DNA of 13,917 nt from Alkaliphilus sp. (GTDB taxonomy: Bacteria; Bacillota; Clostridia; Peptostreptococcales; Thermotaleaceae), in the NCBI GenBank assembly GCA_018335765.1, contig JAGXRU010000132.1, positions 1 through 13,917 of the forward strand, given 5' to 3'. A model generated the notes under the pieces. The model was not told where the DNA came from and searched no databases. It saw only the letters and a program-made list of their open reading frames with translations. The position numbers were made by a program, and so were the translations under genes. Position 1 is the stretch's first letter. Each line of letters begins with the position of its first letter. Positions 6,390 through 13,639 of the stretch are shown piece by piece.

Positions 6390-7295
6390 TTATTCCATCA
6401 TTCTTGTTTCAAGTATCTGTTCCATTGAGAAGTCCTCTACTCCTAAGTAATATACTGCGGTATCAATCAATGCCTCCATGGGAAGCAGTCCTATGATTTC
6501 ACTTCCGACAATATTTACGCCATATCTTTTGGCTTCGATTTTGATAAGCTCAAAGGATCTGTAGAGAGCCGTCTTTGTATAATCCGTCATATTCATAGAT
6601 ACCTGAACAATGCCACGATCCTTTAGTTCAATTCCGATTGCCTTGCAATATCTCAAGCCACCACCCATGAATCTTACATTTTTCGCTATTTTGTTGGCAA
6701 CATCAAGATCATTGGTGCTAAGATTGACATTAAAGGCAACAAGAGGCATTCTTGCTCCCACCGCAGTCACACCAGCTGTGGGGTGAATGCTTTGCGGACC
6801 ATAATCAGGAGTCCACTCAGACTGCTTCATTTTATCGTTCATACCTTCAAACTCACCTTTTCTTACGTTGGCAAGGTTTTCTCTGCCGGGGTTTGCAGCA
6901 GCCTTTTCATATAGGAAGATTGGCAAATTATATTTTTCTGATGCTTCCTTTGCCAACTCCTTTGCCAATTCTACCGCTTCTGTCATGCTCACATTTTTTA
7001 TTGGTATGAAAGGAACTACATCCACAGCACCCATTCTAGGATGCTGTCCTTCATGCTTTGTCATGTCAATAACCAAAATTGCTACTCCTATAGCCTCAAG
7101 CACTGCATTTTTCACTGCCTCCGGCTCACCAACAACGGTTACCACCACTCTGTTATGATCCTCATCTCTATTATAATCCAATAATTTAACGCCGTTTTTC
7201 CCTCTGAAAGAATTCACTATTTTTTCGATTTTATCCAAATCCCTGCCTTCGCTGAAGTTAGGGACACATTCGATTATTTTTCTAATGTCACTCAT
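6390..7295 (-). CDS. ftcD: Glutamate formimidoyltransferase
   Basis: The enzyme transfers the formimino group from N-formimino-glutamate to tetrahydrofolate, releasing glutamate. The 301-residue protein is the monofunctional form. An N-terminal subdomain (about 1-180) starts IIECVPNFSEGRD and contains HEGQHPRMGAVDVVPF (81-96), which includes the catalytic histidine region of the family. A C-terminal subdomain begins near G-V-T-A-V-G-A-R-M-P-L-V-A-F-N-V. The cyclodeaminase activity fused in mammals is here supplied by the separate fchA. The start at 7295 has AGGTGG 8 nt upstream. Because FtcD conserves the one-carbon unit, the cell can recover it through folate. Confidence 0.95.
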   Translation of the reverse strand: MSDIRKIIECVPNFSEGRDLDKIEKIVNSFRGKNGVKLLDYNRDEDHNRVVVTVVGEPEAVKNAVLEAIGVAILVIDMTKHEGQHPRMGAVDVVPFIPIKNVSMTEAVELAKELAKEASEKYNLPIFLYEKAAANPGRENLANVRKGEFEGMNDKMKQSEWTPDYGPQSIHPTAGVTAVGARMPLVAFNVNLSTNDLDVANKIAKNVRFMGGGLRYCKAIGIELKDRGIVQVSMNMTDYTKTALYRSFELIKIEAKRYGVNIVGSEIIGLLPMEALIDTAVYYLGVEDFSMEQILETRMME

Positions 7296-7338
7296 TTTTT
7301 ATTCCACCTCTCGCATAAAGATCGGTGCACAGTTGTGG

Positions 7339-7440
7339 GTTGTCGGTTATCGGTTTTAGAGCCTTTCTCTTGGTTCTTATTAGAAAACCCCAGAGACTTA
7401 CCCCACCAATAACCGTCAACCGCAAACCGTCAACCGTCAA
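7339..7440. repeat. Imperfect inverted-repeat element between hutU and ftcD
   Basis: GTTGTCGGTTAT (7339-7350) pairs with ATAACCGTCAAC (7409-7420) with one mismatch in 12. The right arm continues into a 14-bp direct repeat, ACCGTCAACCGCAA (7412) and ACCGTCAACCGTCAA (7426), ending exactly at the hutU stop. No reading frame or promoter is convincing. It looks like a small non-coding repeat inserted in the operon, transcribed with it. Confidence 0.55.
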
Positions 7441-9468
7441 CTATTTTTTAAACGCTCTCTCCACCAATCCCTTTATAAGCTCTTCCTTTGGTATAAAAGG
7501 CAGTGTGATATGATCTGTGTCTTTATTCTCAATGTTATATTCAATACTTGTTGATATGGAGTTTTCGTTTCTAGCCCAAGCCCTTCTCGCAACTCCACCC
7601 ATAACATCCCATGGCATGGCTGTTTTAAGAATAGCATCGACTCTTTCACTGCCATCCAGCACCATTCCAAATCCGCCGTTGATGGACTTGCCAATACCTA
7701 CTCCACCGCCATTATGCAGAGCAACTAAACTCATGCCCCTTGCTGCATTTCCTGCGAAGCACTGGGTTGCCATATCTGCCATGACATTACTTCCATCCTT
7801 AATATTGGAGGTTTCTCTAAAAGGAGAATCTGTACCGCTCACATCATGATGATCTCTACCCAACATGATAGGTCCTACCTCGCCATTTCTAACCATATCA
7901 TTGAATTTTAAAGCTATTTTGGTTCTTCCCATGGCATCTTGATATAAGATTCTTGCTTGAGTCCCTACCACGAGCTTATTTTTTTCTGCATCACGAATCC
8001 AAACGTAATTGTCCCTGTCTTGACCCCTCCTATCAGGGTCAATACACTCCATAGCAGCCTTGTCAGTTTTGATGAGATCCTCATGCTTGCCGCTTAGGCA
8101 CACCCATCTAAATGGTCCGTATCCAAAGTCAAATAGTTCAGGTCCTAAAATATCCTCAACATAGGAGGGCCATATAAATCCATCCTTGTCATCGATGCCG
8201 TTTTTTGATATCTCATTAACCCCTGCATCATAGATGGATTTCATGAAGGCATTGCCATAGTCAAAGAAATAGGTTCCACTTTCCACCAGAGCTTTGATCA
8301 CCTCAAAGTGACGCTTCAGTGTTTGATCCACGAGCATAACAAACTGCTGTCTGTCACTTTTGAGCATTTCCGTTCTTTGCTCAAAGGTTAATCCTTGAGG
8401 ACAGTAGCCCCCCTCATAAACTGCATGACATGAGGTCTGATCAGACAACAAAGGTATTTTTATATTATTTTCCAATGCGTATTCCAGGAGGTCGACAATA
8501 TTCCCATGATAGGCAATTGATATTGGTTCTTTCTTATCCACATATTCCTTGGCTATGTCAAAGGCTTCCTTTTTGTCGGCAGTAACCTTTTGAACCCAGC
8601 CCTGTTTATGTCTGGTTTGTATTCTTGAATAATCTACTTCCGCAACTATTCCCACTCCATTGGCTATCTCAACAGCCTTAGGCTGTGCCCCGCTCATGCC
8701 CCCAAGACCTGAGGTTACAAAAAGCACACCCTTTAAATCCTCATGCTCGGGAATTCCTAGTATTTTTCTTCCAGCATTTAACAATGTATTAAAGGTTCCG
8801 TGAACAATGCCCTGAGGTCCAATATACATCCAACCTCCCGCAGTCATCTGCCCATAGCTTGCAACACCCATCTGCTCTGCGATATCTAAATCCTTAGCAT
8901 TGTCAAACATACCGACCATCAATGCGTTTGTTATTATCACCCTTGGCGCTTCAGGCTTTGATTTAAACAAGCCTAAGGGATGACCGGATTCGATAACCAG
9001 CGTCTGTTCATTGGTCATAGCTTGTAAATATTTTTTGATTAATCTGTACTGCATCCAGTTTTGGCATACCTTCCCTGTCTCACCATAAGTCACAAGCTCA
9101 TAAGGGTATAGGGCAATATCAAAGCATAGATTGTTATCTATCATTACTTGGAAAGCCTTCCCTTCTACGCAGTTTCCAATGTATTCATAAATGGGTTTTG
9201 CCACCAGATCTCCATCAGGTCTATATCTATATCCATAGATTCTTCCCCTAGTCAGAAGCTCCTGCAAAAACTCCGGAGCCATCTGCTCGTGAAATTCCTC
9301 CGGAATATAGCGAAGGGCATTTTTTAAGGCTGTTTCAGTCTGTGCCTTGGTAAGCTTAAATCCCCTGTCAGGCACTCTTCTGATTCCCTCTAAAAATTGG
9401 GGGTAGGTTGGCAGATCATTGTCTAGCTTAATAGTCATAGCTTGCTCAATATCATGGTTAGAAATCAT
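7441..9468 (-). CDS. hutU: Urocanate hydratase
   Basis: The enzyme hydrates urocanate to 4-imidazolone-5-propionate with tightly bound NAD+. The 675-residue protein is about 120 residues longer than the classical ~550-residue Pseudomonas and Bacillus enzymes, so it belongs to the long form. Conserved blocks include GGWMYIGPQGIVHGTFNTLL (211-230), GGMSGAQPKA (256-265), the RWVCLSG segment with Cys457 in the position of the known active-site cysteine, GRDHHDVSGTDSPFRETS (537-554) and HNGGGVGIGKSINGGFG (585-601). GGAGG lies just before the ATG at 9468. It follows fhs by 20 nt and is clearly cotranscribed with it. Urocanate must come from a histidine ammonia-lyase encoded elsewhere, or from outside the cell. 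Confidence 0.96.
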   Translation of the reverse strand: MISNHDIEQAMTIKLDNDLPTYPQFLEGIRRVPDRGFKLTKAQTETALKNALRYIPEEFHEQMAPEFLQELLTRGRIYGYRYRPDGDLVAKPIYEYIGNCVEGKAFQVMIDNNLCFDIALYPYELVTYGETGKVCQNWMQYRLIKKYLQAMTNEQTLVIESGHPLGLFKSKPEAPRVIITNALMVGMFDNAKDLDIAEQMGVASYGQMTAGGWMYIGPQGIVHGTFNTLLNAGRKILGIPEHEDLKGVLFVTSGLGGMSGAQPKAVEIANGVGIVAEVDYSRIQTRHKQGWVQKVTADKKEAFDIAKEYVDKKEPISIAYHGNIVDLLEYALENNIKIPLLSDQTSCHAVYEGGYCPQGLTFEQRTEMLKSDRQQFVMLVDQTLKRHFEVIKALVESGTYFFDYGNAFMKSIYDAGVNEISKNGIDDKDGFIWPSYVEDILGPELFDFGYGPFRWVCLSGKHEDLIKTDKAAMECIDPDRRGQDRDNYVWIRDAEKNKLVVGTQARILYQDAMGRTKIALKFNDMVRNGEVGPIMLGRDHHDVSGTDSPFRETSNIKDGSNVMADMATQCFAGNAARGMSLVALHNGGGVGIGKSINGGFGMVLDGSERVDAILKTAMPWDVMGGVARRAWARNENSISTSIEYNIENKDTDHITLPFIPKEELIKGLVERAFKK

Positions 9469-9488
9469 TTCTTTTCCTCCTTTATTTG

Positions 9489-11171
9489 TTAAAATAGTCC
9501 GGTGATAACCCCTGCTTCATCTATATCAATTTTTTCTGCGGAAGGTACCCTCGGCAGTCCGGGCATAATCATGACTTCACCGGTTAAGCATACGATAAAG
9601 CCTGCTCCTGCTGATACTCTCACTTCCTTAACTGTTACTTCAAAGCCCTTTGGCGCACCTAGCAACTCTGGATTATCCGATAGAGAGTATTGTGTTTTCG
9701 CCATGCAAATTGGCAGTTTGTCAAGACCAAGCTCTTCCAGACGCTTAATTTCCTTAAGTGCCTTTCCGCTAAAAACTGCTCTTTCTCCACCATAAATTTC
9801 TTTTACTATTGTATTGACCTTTTCCAGTATAGACGCTTCGATATTATATAATGGGCGATAATCGGCTTCTTGATTCTCAACCATATTTACTAGGGTGCGA
9901 GCCATATCTTCGCCACCTTCGCCACCCTTTGACCATACTTCATTTAATGCCACATCTACGCCAAATTCCTTGCATTTATTAATCAATAATTCAATTTCAG
10001 CCTCTGTGTCATTTGCAAATCTATTTACAGCCACCATAACAGGCAATCCAAATATTCTGATGTTTTGAACCTGCTTGGATAGGTTTGCAAAACCCTTATC
10101 TAAAGCCTGCAGATTTTCTGCCCCCAGTTCAGCTTTCTTCACGCCGCCATGCATTTTTAAAGCCCTTATAGTTGCCACTATAACAACTGCAGCCGGCTTA
10201 AGATTGCCATATCTGCACTTGATGTCCAAAAACTTCTCTGCTCCAAGGTCTGCTCCGAAACCGGCTTCGGTAACAAGATACTCGCCAAGCTTTAAGCCAA
10301 GCTTTGTTGCCATAATGCTGTTGCAGCCATGGGCGATATTTGCAAATGGGCCTCCATGAATCAATGCCGGAGTGTTTTCTAATGTCTGAACTAAATTAGG
10401 CTTTATTGCATCCTTCATAACTACTGCCATAGCTCCATGAACATTCAAATCAGCTGCTGTTACAGGCTTGCCTTCATTATTGTAGGCGATAATCATTCTT
10501 CCAAATCTCTCTTTCAAATCCATTAGGCTGTTTGCAAGGCATAAGGCTGCCATAACCTCTGATGCTACTGTGATCATGAATCCATCTTGTCTTACATAGC
10601 CATTGCCTTTTCCGCCAAGAGCTACAATTACTTCTCTAAGCGCTCTATCATTCATATCTAAGACACGCTTCCAAACAATTTGTCTTGGGTCTATTCCCAA
10701 GCTGTTGCCATAATTGATATGATTATCTATAGCGGCTGAGAGCAGATTGTTCGCTGTGGTAATGGCGTGCATATCACCTGTAAAATGAAGGTTGATATCC
10801 TCCATGGGAACAACTTGAGCATAACCACCGCCAGCGGCTCCGCCCTTCACTCCAAAAACCGGTCCTAAAGATGGTTCCCTAAGAGCGATAACTGTTTTTT
10901 TGCCGATTTTATTTAAGGCTTGTCCTAACCCAACAGTTGTTGTCGATTTTCCTTCTCCTGCCGGTGTTGGATTGATAGCAGTTACCAAAATCAATTTTCC
11001 GTCGGGCTTGTCCTTTAATCTGTCGAAGATATCTAAGGATATTTTCGCTTTATACTTTCCGTAAAGCTCCAGCTCATCCTCTAATATACCCCACTCTCCT
11101 GCTATGGCTGATACCGTTTTCATCTTTGCCTGTTGTGCGATTTCTATATCGCTAGGTACTTTAACTGTCAT
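9489..11171 (-). CDS. fhs: Formate-tetrahydrofolate ligase (formyl-THF synthetase)
   Basis: The enzyme catalyses formate + ATP + THF to 10-formyl-THF + ADP + Pi, and is reversible. The 560-residue protein has family length. The nucleotide-binding TPAGEGKSTT is at 69-78, followed by REPSLGPVFGVKGGAAGGGYAQ-type sequence, and it ends with MPGLPRVPSAEKID. The start at 11171 has GAAGGGAG 9 nt upstream. As the first gene of the hut block it most likely runs in the ATP-forming direction: methenyl-THF from FchA is hydrolysed to formyl-THF (by FolD, not in this window), then released as formate with substrate-level ATP. That direction is inference from context; in other anaerobes Fhs fixes formate. 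Confidence 0.96.
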   Translation of the reverse strand: MTVKVPSDIEIAQQAKMKTVSAIAGEWGILEDELELYGKYKAKISLDIFDRLKDKPDGKLILVTAINPTPAGEGKSTTTVGLGQALNKIGKKTVIALREPSLGPVFGVKGGAAGGGYAQVVPMEDINLHFTGDMHAITTANNLLSAAIDNHINYGNSLGIDPRQIVWKRVLDMNDRALREVIVALGGKGNGYVRQDGFMITVASEVMAALCLANSLMDLKERFGRMIIAYNNEGKPVTAADLNVHGAMAVVMKDAIKPNLVQTLENTPALIHGGPFANIAHGCNSIMATKLGLKLGEYLVTEAGFGADLGAEKFLDIKCRYGNLKPAAVVIVATIRALKMHGGVKKAELGAENLQALDKGFANLSKQVQNIRIFGLPVMVAVNRFANDTEAEIELLINKCKEFGVDVALNEVWSKGGEGGEDMARTLVNMVENQEADYRPLYNIEASILEKVNTIVKEIYGGERAVFSGKALKEIKRLEELGLDKLPICMAKTQYSLSDNPELLGAPKGFEVTVKEVRVSAGAGFIVCLTGEVMIMPGLPRVPSAEKIDIDEAGVITGLF

Positions 11172-11302
11172 ACTTATCCGCTCCCTTCAAATTTTCATCT
11201 GTTCCCTTATGATTATAATTGTTTTCCGTCACAAAAACGTCACCAAGGAAGTATTTTTATTACTTCTCATATAGCTTCCCAAGGGATGAAGTAAATATCC
11301 CC

Positions 11303-11339
11303 ATAAGAATATGTCTGTCATATGTTGTCAAAAACATAT
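11303..11339 (-). promoter_or_regulatory. Candidate sigma-A promoter and operator for fhs-hut
   Basis: On the minus strand, TTGACA (11326-11331) and TCTTAT (11303-11308) are 17 bp apart. The -35 box sits inside a 20-bp dyad, ATATGTT-N6-AACATAT (11320-11339), a good candidate repressor site. The ~130-bp leader from there to the fhs start holds small dyads, such as GAAGTA-N7-TACTTC near 11249-11268 and GGGAT/ATCCC near 11283-11302, but no riboswitch I recognise. Confidence 0.5.
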
Positions 11340-11380
11340 TTTCAAATAAAAGTATAGATTTTCTGAGTAATATGCGATAA

Positions 11381-11440
11381 ACTTGTACATTGATGTGAGA
11401 TTTTCATAGACAGTAAGGTTCAGCGGTAAAATGTCAAAAG
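11381..11440 (+). repeat. Upstream repeat block, copy 1, with a possible promoter for the MCP gene
   Basis: These 60 bp recur at 13321-13380 with 55 of 60 identical. They contain TTGATG (11390-11395), an 18-bp spacer and TAAGGT (11414-11419), a fair sigma-A-type promoter 49 bp before the MCP start. The most conserved part is the downstream 20 bp (CAGCGGTAAAATGTCAAAAG), with no differences. That suggests a transcribed leader or protein-binding site rather than only the promoter boxes. Confidence 0.75.
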
Positions 11441-11467
11441 TAAATTGAAAAACGAGGAGAATAGAAA

Positions 11468-13171
11468 ATGAAAAATGGCAGCACAATCCAAAAAAGACTT
11501 GTAATTATTGCTTTACTTATTTCAATATTTTTTGCAAGCATAGTAGCTATACGCATTAGAACAACTATGCAAACAAACGAATTGATCACACAAGCAATGA
11601 GCGATAACAAAAATGCACTTCAACATCTTACGGAAATTAATTTGATTTTCAAGACTATTCTTGTAGACCTACGAGATTTGCTAATAGACTTTGACAGGAG
11701 AGATATATATAAACAAAAAATCGTTGAAAACATTTCTGTCTTAAACACACATATTGAAAATCTGGAGAAGGTAGCACCTAATTCTAATATCGAAAATATA
11801 ATATTGGAATTAAAGGATAATATTCAAATTTTCTATACTGTAGGGGGAAAAATACTCTCGGCTTCTGATGCAGGAGATAGTGCTGAAGGAATAAGAGTTC
11901 TGCTGACGGAGTACCATCCAGCCGCAAATGCTGTCATCGAAGATCTAAAGAATATAACGAACGAGTACAAACTAATCTCTGATGAGTTAGTAAACCAACT
12001 AGAGAACTCATCTAGGCAATCGACAATTATGACTTTGGCATCTTCTATTCCTAGCATATTGATGTTCTGGATGCTTATAATATACATCCTTATGGTTTTG
12101 ATAAAACCAATAAAGAAAATAGGTGTTGTTGTTACAAACCTTTCAGCCGGTGATTTGAATCTTCATGGTTCATCTATTAAGGCGAAATACGAAGTTGGAA
12201 TAATGTGGAAAAATTTAAAAGAGGCAATCGATCGTGTTCGAGAGGTCATTTTAGCCATATTTAATATTTCAAGTTCAATAGGAGCTGCATTAGCAAGCAT
12301 CAAAGAAGCCACTGAACAAACGGCAAATGGAGCATCGTTAATTGCAGAAGAAACACAAAAAATAGTTAGCACTGTTGAGGATACAAATAGGTTTGTATCA
12401 CAAGGAGTTATTAATGTTAATAATGCTCTTGCTAAAATGAGTGGTACCTCAAAGATTGTAGCGGAAATGGGATCAGATGCCAATACACTCTACACAACAT
12501 CTGTTGAGTGTAGCGAAAAGATTCATAAAACAATAGGACAAATGCAAAATTCGAAAACAAAAACTATAGAGCTTGCAACCATAAGCACGGAATTATCTGA
12601 AAATTCTTCAAAGATAACAGCCATTACAAAAGTAATATCACAGATATTTCAACAGATAAATTTACTGGCACTAAACGCAGCAATTGAGTCCGCCAGAGCA
12701 GGAGAAGCGGGACGTGGATTTGCAGTTGTCGCACAGGAAATTAAAAAGCTTGCAGACCAAACCAGCTCCTCTGTTGAGGAGATACAGCAAATAACGGAAA
12801 CTATCGAGGTTCAAATAAGCACTATGCAGAAAGCTTCTGATAGCAATGTAGCGGAAATGTCTAAGAGCATGAACCTAATAGAAGATACAAAAAGTACTAT
12901 TGACTATAACATGAAGTTCTCAGAAGATATTAAAACTATTGCTGTGCAATTAATTGACCTATTCAAAGAATTGGGCGAATCAAATTCAAAAACAGGTGAA
13001 GATATCAAATCTATTGAGGATAAGAGTACAATAATATTAGAAAGTATATCAACATTTGCATCTACGACACAGCAACAAATGGCATCAACTCAAGAACTGT
13101 CAGCTACAATGGACATAATAGAAAAAAACATGCAAAAATTAGTTGAAAAAACAAGGTTTTTTAAAATATAA
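11468..13171 (+). CDS. Methyl-accepting chemotaxis protein
   Basis: This is a 567-residue transmembrane chemoreceptor. TM1 spans about residues 10-30. An extracytoplasmic, mostly helical sensor of roughly 155 residues (31-185) resembles the four-helix-bundle class; I see no Cache-type signature. TM2 spans about 187-212 and a HAMP segment 213-265, with K-P-I-K-K-I at its start. The cytoplasmic coiled-coil hairpin has its tip at residues 396-432 (QINLLALNAAIESARAGEAG onward), the CheA/CheW contact region. AGGAG lies 8 nt before the ATG. The ligand is unknown. Its divergent position next to the hut genes makes an amino acid or histidine-related signal possible, but this is only positional. No CheR-tethering pentapeptide is seen at the C-terminus. 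Confidence 0.93.
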   Translation: MKNGSTIQKRLVIIALLISIFFASIVAIRIRTTMQTNELITQAMSDNKNALQHLTEINLIFKTILVDLRDLLIDFDRRDIYKQKIVENISVLNTHIENLEKVAPNSNIENIILELKDNIQIFYTVGGKILSASDAGDSAEGIRVLLTEYHPAANAVIEDLKNITNEYKLISDELVNQLENSSRQSTIMTLASSIPSILMFWMLIIYILMVLIKPIKKIGVVVTNLSAGDLNLHGSSIKAKYEVGIMWKNLKEAIDRVREVILAIFNISSSIGAALASIKEATEQTANGASLIAEETQKIVSTVEDTNRFVSQGVINVNNALAKMSGTSKIVAEMGSDANTLYTTSVECSEKIHKTIGQMQNSKTKTIELATISTELSENSSKITAITKVISQIFQQINLLALNAAIESARAGEAGRGFAVVAQEIKKLADQTSSSVEEIQQITETIEVQISTMQKASDSNVAEMSKSMNLIEDTKSTIDYNMKFSEDIKTIAVQLIDLFKELGESNSKTGEDIKSIEDKSTIILESISTFASTTQQQMASTQELSATMDIIEKNMQKLVEKTRFFKI

Positions 13172-13274
13172 AAGAAGCCTATAAATAATTTTGTGTAAAC
13201 AGTATAAACAATATTCTTTCTTGACAACAATCAAAGTAAAGACAATCACCAAAATTCATCGACAATACTCAACA

Positions 13275-13317
13275 TTAAGATGTAACCCGCCGCCTATAGA
13301 GGCGGGTTACATCTTAA
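13275..13317. terminator. Very stable 17-bp-stem hairpin after the MCP gene
   Basis: TTAAGATGTAACCCGCC (13275-13291) and GGCGGGTTACATCTTAA (13301-13317) are perfect inverted repeats around a 9-nt loop. The symmetric hairpin lies about 100 nt beyond the MCP stop and lacks a U-run on the plus strand (TTAATTC). It may still stop transcription, protect RNA 3' ends, or be a copy of a palindromic intergenic repeat. The 13172-13274 stretch before it holds nothing I recognise. Confidence 0.6.
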
Positions 13318-13320
13318 TTC

Positions 13321-13380
13321 AGTTATACATTGATATGAGATTTTCATAGATAGTAAGATTCAGCGGTAAAATGTCAAAAG
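13321..13380 (+). repeat. Upstream repeat block, copy 2, before the small gene
   Basis: Matches 11381-11440 over 60 bp with five differences, all but one of them transitions. It starts 3 nt after the stable hairpin and ends 28 nt before the small gene's ATG, mirroring its placement before the MCP gene. Here the promoter-like boxes are TTGATA and TAAGAT with 18-bp spacing, closer to consensus than in copy 1. Confidence 0.75.
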
Positions 13381-13408
13381 CTACCTTGAGAAAGGGTGAG
13401 GCAATTTT

Positions 13409-13639
13409 ATGATAATGTTATCAAAAGAAAGTTTGAATTTGCTAAAAAGCTGTTTAATTAAACATAGACCTGATTTATTAGAGGTAATTGAAACAAAAGA
13501 AATTGTTGAAGTAGATGAGGATTTAGGTAACGAATTGAGAGACGCTGTGTCTGATGAATTATTAACAGTTGGCTTTGATGGTGATATGCCAAACAAAACA
13601 GGTTTGAGGTTAGAAATCCAGCTTCAAAAGCCCTATTAA
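13409..13639 (+). CDS. Small uncharacterised acidic protein
   Basis: This 76-residue protein has no transmembrane segment or signal peptide. The N-terminal half is basic to mixed, with predicted helix (LSKESLNLLKSCLIKHRPDL). An acidic stretch follows (EIVEVDEDLGNELRDAVSDE), then LLTVGFDGDMPNKTGLRLE. The G-F-D-x4-N-x2-G-x2-L-E pattern reminds me of small uncharacterised bacterial proteins that usually continue for a few residues as L-I-D-x-L. Here the tail is Q-L-Q-K-P-Y, so the end may be altered; this is from memory and weak. A GGTGAGG site 7 nt upstream supports the ATG at 13409. It overlaps the stop of the convergent gene by 4 bp and shares its upstream block with the MCP gene. Confidence 0.65.
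   Translation: MIMLSKESLNLLKSCLIKHRPDLLEVIETKEIVEVDEDLGNELRDAVSDELLTVGFDGDMPNKTGLRLEIQLQKPY

Noticed and set aside
11172..11302. Tetrahydrofolate or other riboswitch in the fhs leader
   Set aside because: Small dyads are present, but I could not find the conserved joining regions of the THF riboswitch or of any other class I know.
11381..11467. Cyclic-di-GMP riboswitch ahead of the MCP gene
   Set aside because: Neither the type I nor the type II conserved core is visible, and the block is too short for either fold.
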